A DNA stretch of 64,000 bases, from the NCBI GenBank assembly GCA_020161935.1, contig JAIUNI010000007.1, positions 124,001 through 188,000 of the forward strand, in the 5' to 3' direction. Every line of letters starts with the position of its first letter. Position 1 is the stretch's first letter. The notes beneath the pieces were generated by a model that did not search any database, was not told where the DNA came from, and saw nothing but the letters and a program-made list of their open reading frames with translations. The translations under genes and the position numbers were made by a program. This DNA comes from Chloroflexota bacterium. GTDB lineage: Bacteria > Chloroflexota > Anaerolineae > Aggregatilineales > Phototrophicaceae. This document shows, in pieces, positions 45,903-56,700 of the stretch.

Positions 45903-48900
45903 TTTCGCTTCTTCATCCGTTCATTCAACAAACGGTCAACATCATCATCGGAAAGTTCGCTAATCGACTCAGCCATCTGACCGGAAGTCACCGGTTTCGG
46001 CGCTTCTTCTTCGGCGGTTTCACCAGCCACCAGCATCAACACATCTTTCCGCAGGTAATCGGCGATGGCCTCGACGGTCGGATAGTCAAAGACAAGTGTA
46101 GCAGGCAGCGGCCGTTTGAGGGCTAGGCCGCTGGTCAGGGCATTCCGCAGTTCGACCGCCATCAGCGAGTCTAGGCCGAGTTCGTTGAGCGGCATCCGCT
46201 CATCAATCGCACGGGCCGACTCCACACCCAATATCTTACGCGCACGTTCTTGAACATAACTGACCAGCATCGACCGCTGGCGTTCGGGTTTGGCGCTCGT
46301 CAACTGGCTCAACACTTCAGCGGTTGAGGATGATACCGACGCTGCCGAGCCGCCTGCGGAAGCTGCTATTTTCACCACTTTAGGCGCTTCAACCGGAATC
46401 TGGTCAGCTAAGAACGGCGGTTCATGGCCTGTAAAGGGCTGGAGGAACTTCGCCCACTGCATCGGTACCACACCGACCTGCGGCGCGGAACCCCGCATCA
46501 ATGCACCGAGTATATCGAGGCCAGCGGCAGGGCTGATCGTACCGAAGCCGCGCTGTCCGGCGGTTTCGACCACGTTACGGTCTACCGCCGCGCCAACCTC
46601 CGACCACGCGCCCCAATTGATGCTCAAAGCGGGTAAGCCAAGTGCCTGACGATGGTATGCGAGGGCATCCTCGAAGGCGTTGGCGGCGGCATGGTTGGCC
46701 TGCCCCGATGACCCCAGCAGCGAGGCTACCGAGGAGAACATCACGAAGAAATCGAGCGGCAGACCCCACGTGGCGTTATGCAAGTACCACGCACCGTTGA
46801 CCTTTGGCCCAAGTACGGTGGTAAAGCGTGACCAATCTTGATGCAGCAGCACGCCGTCATCCAGCAGCCCTGCGGAATGGATAACACCCCGCAGCGGTGG
46901 CATATTCGATTGGATACCGTCAATGACACGGGCAACGGCTGCCGCATTTGAAACATCCTCGCCGAAAACAGTGATTTGTACACCCCGCGCTTCCAACGCA
47001 TTCAGGGTCGCCAATGCCGTTTCTTGCGGGGCGCTGCGTCCCATCAAGGCGAGATGACGCGCACCCTGTTCAACCAACCACTCTGCCACCAATAGGCCGA
47101 GGCCGCGTAAGCCACCGACGACGAGATAGGTCGCGTCAGGGTGAACAGCGCCGTTCCAGCGCACATCGGGCTGCTGTGACAGGATCACTTTACCGATATG
47201 CTTGGCGTGCGCCATATGGGTGAAGGCGCGGGTGGCTTCCTCAATCGGGAATACTTGATATGGCAGGGGTTGAACTGCACCTTCGTCTAAGGCTGCGATT
47301 AGCTGTTCTAACATGGAGCGTATCAACTGCGGGTTATGCAGCGCATCACCTGTCCAGTCAATGATCGAGTACTGAATGCCACGACCGAGCGCGGCAGCTT
47401 CTTCGGCTGTCAGCAAGCCACTCTTACCGATTTCGAGGAAACGCGCACCATCAGCCAGTACGGATAGGCTCTTGGGGATGGTGTCCCCTGCTAACGAATT
47501 GAGTACGAGGTCAACCCCTCGACCATTCGTGATCTCCATGATTTCGTCGGCAAAACTCAGCGAACGCGAGTCCATCACATGCTGTACGCCAATCGACGTG
47601 AGGAACGCGCGTTTTTCGGGACTGCCAGCGGTCGCGAAGATTTCCGCGCCCATTTGCCGCGCCAACTGAACCGCCGCGAGTCCAACCCCACCGGCGGCGG
47701 CATGGATAAGGACACTTTCGCCCGCGCGGATATGACCGACGTGATGCAGCGCATAGTAGGCGGTTACGAAGGGTATGGCGAAACCGGCGGCGGCTTCAAA
47801 GCTCATGCTCTCCGGCTTATGAACAGTCAGGGCGGCGGGTGCAACCACATAGCGACTGAAACTGCCAGAGGCCAGCGCCAGCACCGCATCTCCGACACGT
47901 ATGCCATCCACGCCTTCGCCGACAGTCGTCACACGACCGGCGCACTCGCCACCGAGCGCACCCGCGTCACCGGGGTACATGCCGAGTGTGTTCAAGACAT
48001 CTTTAAAGTTTAGGGCGGTCGCGAGAACTTCAATTTCGACTTCACCGGATTGAAGCGCACGACGTTCAACGGGCTTGAAATGGAGGTTTTCCAGCGAACC
48101 CCTTTCGCGAATCTGCAACTGCCACGATTGATCCGGCAGCGGCGATGTGACCTTCGACTGCTGGGTAAGGCGCGGGATATAGCGGTCGCCATGCCGGAAG
48201 GCGACCTGATCTTCCCTATCGCTCCGCAGCAGTTCTGCAACCAATAAGCGCTCGTCTCCGTTAGAGAACGTGTCAAGGTCGATCCGGTGAATATTGAGTT
48301 CAGGGTGTTCAAAAACAACCGTCTTGGCGAAACCCCACAAGGCTGCCTGTGACGGCGAAACCTGTTCATGATGAACGGCCTGTGCGCCACGAGTAACGAA
48401 AGTGAGTTCCGGTAAGTCGCCGTCGACAGCGACGAGTGCCTTCACCAGATGGAGCGCACCACCCAGCACAACCTGATTCACCGCGTCGAACTGCGCGTTG
48501 AGTGCTTCGTACCCGGCTGGCGTATCGACACCCCACAGATATACAACCTTATCCACACTGCCGACATCGGACAGCAGGTGTTTGAAGTCATCCGCGTTGG
48601 GGGGGGCAAGCTGGTAGTGATTATCGCTCAGTGCTTGATAGGCGGTAGCAGCTTGCGCCAGCACGACCGACACGCCGTTTTCCAGCAGCGGTTCGACTAG
48701 CGTAGAGGCTGTTCCGCCACCATCCGCGAAAACCAACCAGCGGCTGTTCGCGGTACCCTTTTCGGTTGACATGGCGCTGTTCCGCGCGATGACAATGGCT
48801 TGCTCATCATATTCCTGTCCAGCTTCGGGATAGGCGATGACATCAGTAAAGCCTTCGTTTCGCAGCAGGTTTGTCCAGCCGTGTTGATCCAGAAGCGGGT

Positions 48901-51900
48901 AGTTCGGGCGGACATCGCTATCGACAAAGCGCCACCAGCCATCGGTCATCCCGAACGTAATATCGACCCAACGTTGGATGCTGGTCACTTCGGTCATTAA
49001 GAACAGCCCTTCGGGCGCAAGCAACTGCCGGACGTGCGCCAGTGTTTGATGCAAGTCCTTTGTGGCGTGGATCATATTCGCGGCAATAATCAGATCAAAC
49101 TGCTGATTTGCCAGCCCTTGCCCGGCGGGGTCTTCTTCAATATTGAGAGTTTGATACTCCACAAATGGATAGGCGCTAAACCGTTCTTTGGCTTTCTCGA
49201 CAAACAGCGGGCCAATATCTGTAAAGGTGTAGCGGGTGCGACCAGCGGGAAGTTTTGGCAGGACATAAACGGTCGTGCCGCCTGTGCCGCCGCCCATTTC
49301 GAGGATACGAATGGTGCGCTCAGGGGGAAGATGGCTCAACGCCGCTTCCACAGCCAGTGCGACTGAGGCGTTATACACCTGCGGCACGGGCGAGTCGCTG
49401 TACATCTTCTGGGCGACTTTGCCGCCGTTGGGGAACAGGAGTTGCAGCGGGTCAACCTGACCATTCAACACGCCTGCCAGATCATCACCACACCAGCTGG
49501 TTAGCGTCAATTCGGCTTCGTAGTCGGGATATTCTTCAACCAGCGCTTCCCAATGGAGTTTGGGGTTCGCAGGTCGAGGCAGGGTCTTCACCAGCCAATC
49601 CTGACCAGCAGCCTGTAAGATCCCTTCTTCGGCTAACATTTCGAGGAGGCGACCGAACAAACGGCGCTGCTGCGGGGTCACTTTCAACTGTGCGGCGAGG
49701 GCATTAGTGGTCAAGCGCTCACCGACACGCGGCTTCCACCCCAGCTTACCGAGCGCCTGCACCACATAGCCGATACTGAGTTGTTCCAATTCTGGCAGCA
49801 GCACGCTAACGAAGCTGCGTATCCGATACTGCTCGGTGCGTTCCAAGAACGGCGCATTAATCTGCTCAGTTATCTCAGAGGGGGCGAGCAAGAAATCTGG
49901 CGCATCGCCACTCAATGACAACGGCTGCCGCTTCCAAACCATCTCGTACAGCCAATCGTCGTAGCGGGCTTGCGAGAAGTGACGCAGGACATCGGTGCTG
50001 GCGCGTTTGAGGGCGATACCAATGACTTCAGCAATCACCTCACCATTGGGATCCAAGACACGGACGTTTCCACGCAGAATATCCCGCGTTGAACGTTCGT
50101 CAAACTGAACATGGCTCCAGACTTCCGCGTCCGGTTGGCGGTACAGGCGGAAGTTGTCGATGTTCAAGGGCATATAGAAATCGGACTGTGAGGGTGCTGC
50201 CCAACTCAGAGCCTGCAAACACGCATCGAGCAAGGCCGGATGCATGTGGTAATTCGGCGCTTCGGTCGCCACAACTTCTGGCAGATGGATTTGAGCCAGC
50301 GCCTCGCCATCGCGCCGCCAGACCTGAACCACACCGCGCAAGCCTTCGCCAAAGTCGAGGCCATGACCGGCTAACAACGCATAGTGCTGTTCGTGGCTAA
50401 TGGTTTCCGTCAAACGCGATTGAATGTCGTTCAAGGATACGGGCGGCTGGGGTTGTAAGGCGTTGGCAACAATCGTTCCGGCGGCGTGCAGTTTCCACTC
50501 GTCATCATCACCGGCGGTAAAGTATTCGAGGGTCGCCTGTCCATCATCGCCGGCGGTGACGACCAACTGCGCGGTACGGGTTTCGTCATCGCCAACCGCT
50601 AAACCGCTGTGGATCACGAAGTCCTGGACGACAGGCGCATCGTAGCCCATGCCATCCAGCGCGGCGGCGAAGGCCAATTCCAGATAGGCGGTCGCGGGTA
50701 GAAGCGCCGCACCGTAAATGCGGTGGTCATTCAAGTAAGAAAATGCTACGGGGGTAAGCTGTGTTTCAAACTGGGCGGACTTCACCGCCGAGCGGACTCG
50801 GTAGCCCAGCAGCGGGTGCAAAATTTTGCCGCCCGCGTTCGAGCGCACCGTTGTACTTGGAATACGCCAGTAACGCGACCGCTGGAATGGATAGGTCGGC
50901 AGCGTTACCTTGCGGCGTGGATAATCGTGGTCAAAGCCCTGCCAGTTCACCGGCACATTAGCGACGTAGAGCTTGGCAACCGAGTCGGTTAGCTGCGCCC
51001 AATCGCTCTTGCTGGGATGCAGCGAGGGCAGCCACAGACCGGGGCTTTCAGCATTGTCGACGCAGCGCTGACCCATGCCGAGTAAGGTCGTACCGGGGCC
51101 AATTTCGACAAAGATATGGCTGTTTTGCTGGCTGATGGTCTCGATTGAACGTGCAAATTGGACAGCCGCGCGAATATGCTGCCGCCAATATGCGGGGGTT
51201 GTTACCTCGCTACTGGCGACCTGACCCGTCACGTTCGAAATCAATTTGATGCGAGGCGCTGAGAACGTGATCTCGGCGGCTACCCGCTCAAACTCGGCGA
51301 GGATTGGCTCCATCAGCGGCGAATGGAAGGCGTGCGAGACGGTTAGGCGGCGCGATTTGATGCCCTGCTCTTTGGCAGAGTCGAGGATAGCCTGCACATC
51401 AGCGACCACACCGGAAACCACGATGTTATCCGGCCCATTGACGGCTGCAATTGACACGTTCGGGTAGGCTTTAATCGCCGTTTGTACCCATACCTCATCC
51501 GCGAATAGGGCGGCCATCGCCCCACCAGCGGGTAATGCACCCATCAGCCGCGCACGGGCAGCGATCAACTTCAAGCCATCTTCGAGGCTAAACACGCCAG
51601 CGACACACGCGGCAACATATTCGCCAACGCTATGCCCCATGACTATATTCGGCTCGACACCCCACGAGCGCCATAACTGCGCTAAAGCGTACTCCAGCGC
51701 GAATAACGCGGGTTGGGTGTAGGCGGTGTTGTGCAGCAGTGAATCTGCGCCGTTGTCCTCGAACAACACGGAAAGTAACGGCTGTGATAAATAGGGGGTG
51801 AGGATTTCGGCGCAGCGGTCGAGCGCCGCTTTAAACGTGGGCTGGGTTTCATAAAGCTGCTTGCCCATGCCGGGGTACTGCGAACCCTGACCGGTAAACA

Positions 51901-53602
51901 AGAACGTGACTTTGGGCTTGTCAGTTTGGCTGATGTAGCCGGTAATCACCGATTCGGTATTACCTGCGGCGAATTGGCTAAGTTTGTCGTGCAGTTCGTT
52001 TAAGTCAGAAGCAATAATGGCGGCACGCTGATTTAACTGCGCTCGCCCCGTATTCGCGGTGTAGGCAATATCCGCCAGCGTATCCGACGTTTGCTCAAGG
52101 TAGTGCGTGTACCGGCCAGCCAGTTCGCGCAAAGAACTCTCGTCGCGTGCGGAGAGCGCCATGACCTGTACAGGGCGTTCGACCTGACCGGGAGCAGTCT
52201 CGACGCTTGGAGCGGCTTCGAGGACAATGTGGGCGTTCGTCCCACTAAAACCGAATGCACTGACACCCGCAATCCACTGCCCGCTTATACCTTCCCACGC
52301 AGAATGTTCTTGCGGGATGACCAGCGGCATCTTATCCCACTGGATAAAGGGATTGGGGCGGGTGAGATGCAAATGGGGTGTAATCTCACGATGTTGAAGC
52401 ATCAACACCACTTTCATCAGTCCCGCGATGCCGGCTGATGCTTCCAAGTGACCGATGTTGGTTTTGACCGCGCCAATCACCAACGGTTGTTTGGCTAACT
52501 CGCCACTACGAAGGCTGCGGGCGATGGCTTGAATCTCAATCGGGTCGCCAAGCGATGTGCCTGTGCCATGCGTTTCGACATAGCTGACCTGAGAAGCCTC
52601 GACACCACCATTCCCCAGTGCGGCACGAATGACGGCTTCTTGTGCCGGGCCGTTGGGGGCAGTCAACCCGCTGCTCGCGCCGTCTTGATTCACAGCCGAA
52701 CCACGGATGAGCGCCAAAACGCGGTCGCCATCGGCAACGGCATCCGAAAGCCGCTTGAGCACCACCATCCCGCAGCCTTCGCCACGCACAAAACCATCGG
52801 CAGCAGCATCGAATGTCTTGCAGTGACCATCCACCGCTAACATGCCGTATTTCGACAGCGCGATATACAGTTCAGGTGCGAGGATCAGGTTCACGCCACC
52901 CGCCAGCGCCATACGGCATTCCCGCAGCCGCAAACTTTGAACCGCCAAATGAACCGATACCAGCGACGACGAACAAGCCGTATCGACTGTTAGGCTCGGC
53001 CCTTGCAAACCGAGGATGTACGAGAGACGACCGGAGGCGATGCTGTGGGCGATGCCGGACGCATAGTAGGCATCGAGCAGCGAGAGATCACCAGATTTCA
53101 TGAACATCTGGCTGTAATCGTTGGTCGTCATGGCGACGAACACACCGGTCGCGCTGCCGACGAGTTGGTCAGGTGCTTGACCCGCGTTTTCTAAGGCTTC
53201 CCACGCGACTTCCAGCAACAACCGCTGTTGGGGATCCATGCTGGCGGCCTCGCGCGGGGCGATGCCAAAAAAGGCTGGATCAAATTGATCGACCTGCTTC
53301 AAAAATGAACCGTGACGCGCTGAAATCTTTCCCGGCTGATTGTTATCTGGATCATAAAAGGACTCTACATCCCAGCGATCCTTTGGAATTTCAGTGACGG
53401 CATCCCTACCCTCGCGCAGCAAATCCCAATAAGCGGCAGGGGTATCGGCATCACCGGGGAAACGGCAGCCCATCCCCACAATCGCGATAGGTTCGTGCTG
53501 CTTTTGCTCCAGCGCATTGAGCCGGGCTTGCATTTTTTCGAGGGCGAGATAGGCTTGTTTAAGTGGTGAAAGCTGAGGTGCAGGGTTTACATCTTGCGCC
53601 AT
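45899..53602 (-). CDS. Type I PKS, single module KS-AT-DH-cMT-ER-KR-ACP (minus-arm)
   Basis: A 2567-residue protein, the largest here, with every optional domain. Coiled coil; KS C210; AT S658 with HAFH 757-760 (malonyl); DH H960, D1126; C-methyltransferase with LEMGGGTGGTT (E1435); ER around 1830-2145 with AAAGGVG; KR (about 2160-2345); ACP S2479; tail LSDDDVDRLL. In the KR the catalytic Tyr position is His2304 (GQANHAAAN), and the cofactor loop reads VGGLRGLG. If the KR works, the module adds an alpha-methyl saturated unit; if not, its DH and ER would have nothing to act on. The start has an AGAGGAA ribosome binding site. It overlaps the next gene by 4 bases. Confidence 0.95.
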   Translation of the reverse strand: MAQDVNPAPQLSPLKQAYLALEKMQARLNALEQKQHEPIAIVGMGCRFPGDADTPAAYWDLLREGRDAVTEIPKDRWDVESFYDPDNNQPGKISARHGSFLKQVDQFDPAFFGIAPREAASMDPQQRLLLEVAWEALENAGQAPDQLVGSATGVFVAMTTNDYSQMFMKSGDLSLLDAYYASGIAHSIASGRLSYILGLQGPSLTVDTACSSSLVSVHLAVQSLRLRECRMALAGGVNLILAPELYIALSKYGMLAVDGHCKTFDAAADGFVRGEGCGMVVLKRLSDAVADGDRVLALIRGSAVNQDGASSGLTAPNGPAQEAVIRAALGNGGVEASQVSYVETHGTGTSLGDPIEIQAIARSLRSGELAKQPLVIGAVKTNIGHLEASAGIAGLMKVVLMLQHREITPHLHLTRPNPFIQWDKMPLVIPQEHSAWEGISGQWIAGVSAFGFSGTNAHIVLEAAPSVETAPGQVERPVQVMALSARDESSLRELAGRYTHYLEQTSDTLADIAYTANTGRAQLNQRAAIIASDLNELHDKLSQFAAGNTESVITGYISQTDKPKVTFLFTGQGSQYPGMGKQLYETQPTFKAALDRCAEILTPYLSQPLLSVLFEDNGADSLLHNTAYTQPALFALEYALAQLWRSWGVEPNIVMGHSVGEYVAACVAGVFSLEDGLKLIAARARLMGALPAGGAMAALFADEVWVQTAIKAYPNVSIAAVNGPDNIVVSGVVADVQAILDSAKEQGIKSRRLTVSHAFHSPLMEPILAEFERVAAEITFSAPRIKLISNVTGQVASSEVTTPAYWRQHIRAAVQFARSIETISQQNSHIFVEIGPGTTLLGMGQRCVDNAESPGLWLPSLHPSKSDWAQLTDSVAKLYVANVPVNWQGFDHDYPRRKVTLPTYPFQRSRYWRIPSTTVRSNAGGKILHPLLGYRVRSAVKSAQFETQLTPVAFSYLNDHRIYGAALLPATAYLELAFAAALDGMGYDAPVVQDFVIHSGLAVGDDETRTAQLVVTAGDDGQATLEYFTAGDDDEWKLHAAGTIVANALQPQPPVSLNDIQSRLTETISHEQHYALLAGHGLDFGEGLRGVVQVWRRDGEALAQIHLPEVVATEAPNYHMHPALLDACLQALSWAAPSQSDFYMPLNIDNFRLYRQPDAEVWSHVQFDERSTRDILRGNVRVLDPNGEVIAEVIGIALKRASTDVLRHFSQARYDDWLYEMVWKRQPLSLSGDAPDFLLAPSEITEQINAPFLERTEQYRIRSFVSVLLPELEQLSIGYVVQALGKLGWKPRVGERLTTNALAAQLKVTPQQRRLFGRLLEMLAEEGILQAAGQDWLVKTLPRPANPKLHWEALVEEYPDYEAELTLTSWCGDDLAGVLNGQVDPLQLLFPNGGKVAQKMYSDSPVPQVYNASVALAVEAALSHLPPERTIRILEMGGGTGGTTVYVLPKLPAGRTRYTFTDIGPLFVEKAKERFSAYPFVEYQTLNIEEDPAGQGLANQQFDLIIAANMIHATKDLHQTLAHVRQLLAPEGLFLMTEVTSIQRWVDITFGMTDGWWRFVDSDVRPNYPLLDQHGWTNLLRNEGFTDVIAYPEAGQEYDEQAIVIARNSAMSTEKGTANSRWLVFADGGGTASTLVEPLLENGVSVVLAQAATAYQALSDNHYQLAPPNADDFKHLLSDVGSVDKVVYLWGVDTPAGYEALNAQFDAVNQVVLGGALHLVKALVAVDGDLPELTFVTRGAQAVHHEQVSPSQAALWGFAKTVVFEHPELNIHRIDLDTFSNGDERLLVAELLRSDREDQVAFRHGDRYIPRLTQQSKVTSPLPDQSWQLQIRERGSLENLHFKPVERRALQSGEVEIEVLATALNFKDVLNTLGMYPGDAGALGGECAGRVTTVGEGVDGIRVGDAVLALASGSFSRYVVAPAALTVHKPESMSFEAAAGFAIPFVTAYYALHHVGHIRAGESVLIHAAAGGVGLAAVQLARQMGAEIFATAGSPEKRAFLTSIGVQHVMDSRSLSFADEIMEITNGRGVDLVLNSLAGDTIPKSLSVLADGARFLEIGKSGLLTAEEAAALGRGIQYSIIDWTGDALHNPQLIRSMLEQLIAALDEGAVQPLPYQVFPIEEATRAFTHMAHAKHIGKVILSQQPDVRWNGAVHPDATYLVVGGLRGLGLLVAEWLVEQGARHLALMGRSAPQETALATLNALEARGVQITVFGEDVSNAAAVARVIDGIQSNMPPLRGVIHSAGLLDDGVLLHQDWSRFTTVLGPKVNGAWYLHNATWGLPLDFFVMFSSVASLLGSSGQANHAAANAFEDALAYHRQALGLPALSINWGAWSEVGAAVDRNVVETAGQRGFGTISPAAGLDILGALMRGSAPQVGVVPMQWAKFLQPFTGHEPPFLADQIPVEAPKVVKIAASAGGSAASVSSSTAEVLSQLTSAKPERQRSMLVSYVQERARKILGVESARAIDERMPLNELGLDSLMAVELRNALTSGLALKRPLPATLVFDYPTVEAIADYLRKDVLMLVAGETAEEEAPKPVTSGQMAESISELSDDDVDRLLNERMKKRK

Positions 53603-53660
53603 TCAGTTCCTCTTCAAATATACTTTTCGTTTTGTTATGCACTCAGTTGAAATGAGACGC

Positions 53661-53693
53661 GGCTCATCAGGTTTATTGTCGTCCTGATGAGCC
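53661..53693. promoter_or_regulatory. Perfect 11-bp hairpin between two minus-arm PKS genes
   Basis: GGCTCATCAGG (53661-53671) and CCTGATGAGCC (53683-53693) flank an 11-base loop in the 126-bp gap between KS-AT-cMT-ACP and the next PKS. No clean T-run follows in the minus direction, so partial termination, mRNA processing or stability control are all possible. Confidence 0.5.
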
Positions 53694-53728
53694 AATTGCG
53701 CTAATCGAGCCAACTATAAGTCCGCGTC

Positions 53729-56700
53729 CTAAAGACCACCTAACTTTTTCATAATGAGGGCGGCCACCTCATCTTCGGACAACTCATCAAGGTCGACCTC
53801 GGCCTCGGCAGCCGCTGGCGCTGCGGTTGGTAGGGTTTCCACGGGTGTACCCGGTGCGAACAGCAGCGCATCTAAATAGTTTACAACCGCGCCAATCGTC
53901 GGATAGTCAAAAATCAAGGTTGCGGGCAGAACGCCGCTTAATTGAAGGTTGGTTTCGAGGGCGTTACGCAGCTCGACAGCCATCAACGAGTCAACCCCCA
54001 GATCCATCAAACGATGATTGGTGTCGAGTGGATGGGTTGGCGCGAGGCGCAGGATGCGAGCCACACGACCGCGCACGAACGTGGTCAGCCGCTCGATACG
54101 ATCATCCGGCAGCAATCCAGCAAGTTCGGTAATGAGGTTCTCGGCAGTTTGTGAACTTTCCGCCGGTAAATGCTGCGTGACCGAGTGGTCATCCTGTACG
54201 GTTACACGGTCGCCTACCGCCGAAGCCTGTGCAACAATGATGTGTTCCCCGAATATTTCGGTTACTGCTCCGGCCTTTGGCAAGGTAATGACCTGTTCAA
54301 AGCCATGTTCACGGAAAGCCGCGTCCCATTCCTCAGGTTTCAGTAATGGGTTATCGCCGCGCAAATCATCCTCAAAACGTCCCCACCCTTCTATCAAGCC
54401 GGTGGTGATGTCGTACCATTCATGATGATGGGTGGCTTCAAACAGGATGACGCGACCGTTCGGTGCTAAGAGTGAGCGCACATGATCGAGCGTTTGCCCC
54501 AAGTCGCGGGTGGCATGGAGCGCGTTCGCGGCAAGGATAAGGTCGTAGCTATTGGGTACGAAGCCCTGTTCCATCGGGTCTTGCTCGATATTAAGCAAGC
54601 CAAAGTTTAAGAACGGATAGGCACTAAAGCGCTGTTCGGCACGCCCCAAGAAGAAGTCGGACACATCGGTAAAGGAGTAGCTGGTACGCGCAGCGGGGAA
54701 GATGGGCAGGACTGCGGCAGTGGTTCCGCCCGTGCCAGCGCCGATTTCGAGGACGCGCAACTGACCGCCGTTATTGGACTGGCTCACAATGGCTGACGCA
54801 ACCGCTTGCACGATGTTATTGAAGTAGCGAACCATCGGCCACTGGTTGTAGAGAAAGTCGGTGGTTGTAAATGCGCCATTCGGGAATAAGGTGTCCAGCG
54901 GGCTAACTGTGCCGCCGAGAACGGCCTTTAACTGGTCACCGCAGCGTTTCATATAGGCCATTAACTCAGGAATATCCGCCAGTGTTGTGTGTGCTGCTGA
55001 CCACGCTTCATCTAGACCTGCTTCCGGCAGTGGCTGATGACTGATATACGTATCCCCTTGCTTAGTGAGATAGCCTTTTTCGGATAGGGCATCCAGCCAG
55101 CGGGTTATCAGGCTGGTGTATCCCGCGCTGATGGCGAGATGGGCCAGCAAACCCGCGACCGTATGACGTTCACCGGCTGCTGTAAACACACCGAACTGTC
55201 GCAGCGCCGCGATTTCGTAGGCGGCTGTGAGGTCGTCGGTTGCTTTCCACTTCTCAGGATAGGTTTGCAGCACTAAATCCAACGGTGCTTGTTCGGCCTG
55301 ACGCAACCCTGCATCGGCTATCGCCTGCCACACGACATTTTCATCCGCCTTACGCACGGTTGACCGCGCTGCCGATGGTACATACCAGAAGCGCTCACGA
55401 GTCCACGGATAGGTGGGCATGGGGATATGCTGACGGTTCGGGTTGCCATTCACGGCTGCCCAGTCAATACGGACACCGAGCGTATACAGGATGGCAAGGC
55501 TCTCCAGAAGCTGCGTCCAGTCATCCAAGCCCTGCCGCAGCGACGGCAGCCATACGCCGTAATCATTGGCGACAACCCGCCGCCCCATGCCTAACAGAGT
55601 CGGGTTCGGCCCCACTTCAAGGAACAAGTGATAGCCCTGCTGTTGCAGCGTTTCGATGACACCCGCGAACTGAACAGGTTGACGTAGATGCCGTCGCCAA
55701 TATGCGCCATTACCGACTTCGGCAAACACGGCTTCTTTGCCAGTCACTCCCGAAATCAAGCTGATTTGCGGCGCGGAATAGGTGATCTCATTGGCTACTC
55801 GCTCAAAATCACCGAGGATGGGTTCAAGCAGCGGCGAGTGGGAAGCCTGCGGTACATCCAAGCGCCGGGACTTCACACCGGCTGCGCTGAGGGCAGCGAG
55901 GACTTTTTCTACACTCTCCTGTGCGCCAGAAATTACGATGTTGGTTGGGCCGTTTACAGCGCCAATCGACACGCGATCCGCATACGGCGCAATCGCAGCG
56001 CTCACCTGCTCGATACCGGCAAACACAGCGACCATCACGCCTGCTTCCGGCAGCGAGTCGAACAAGCGACCGCGCGTGGCGACTAACTTCATACCATCGG
56101 CGACACTGAATAAGCCCGCGATACAGGCAGCGGTATACTCGCCAACGCTGTGTCCCATGACGGCGGCGGGGTGGATACCGAAGGACATCCACAATTTCGC
56201 CAGCGCATATTCCAGTGCATAAAGCGCAGGCTGGGCATACTTCATCTCGTTCATCAGGGCGGATTGGGCATTGTCGGCAGGGAATAAGACCGCTGTTAGT
56301 GGCTGTGGTAGATACTGTTGAGCAATCTCCACACACTCGTCGAGTGCCGCGCGGAAAACTGGCTCGGTATCGTAGAGTTTGCGCCCCATGTCGGCGTAAT
56401 GCGAACCGTGTCCGGTAAACATGAACACGACATCTGGTGCAAGGACATCGGTGAGTTCATGGTAAAACACGCCGGTGGTTTCTTGACGGCTGAGGAACGC
56501 GGTGAGCTTCTCTTGGGCTTCGGCAGCAGAGGCCGCAACAACCGCCAAGCGATGACCAAACTGTGCCCGTCCAGCATTCGCAGTGAAAGCCACATCGCTC
56601 AATGAGGCATCCGTCTGTTGGAGGAAGTCGATATACTGTTCGGTCAATGTTTGCAGCACATCACCACTACGGGCAGAGAGCGTCAACACTTGCAGCGGGC

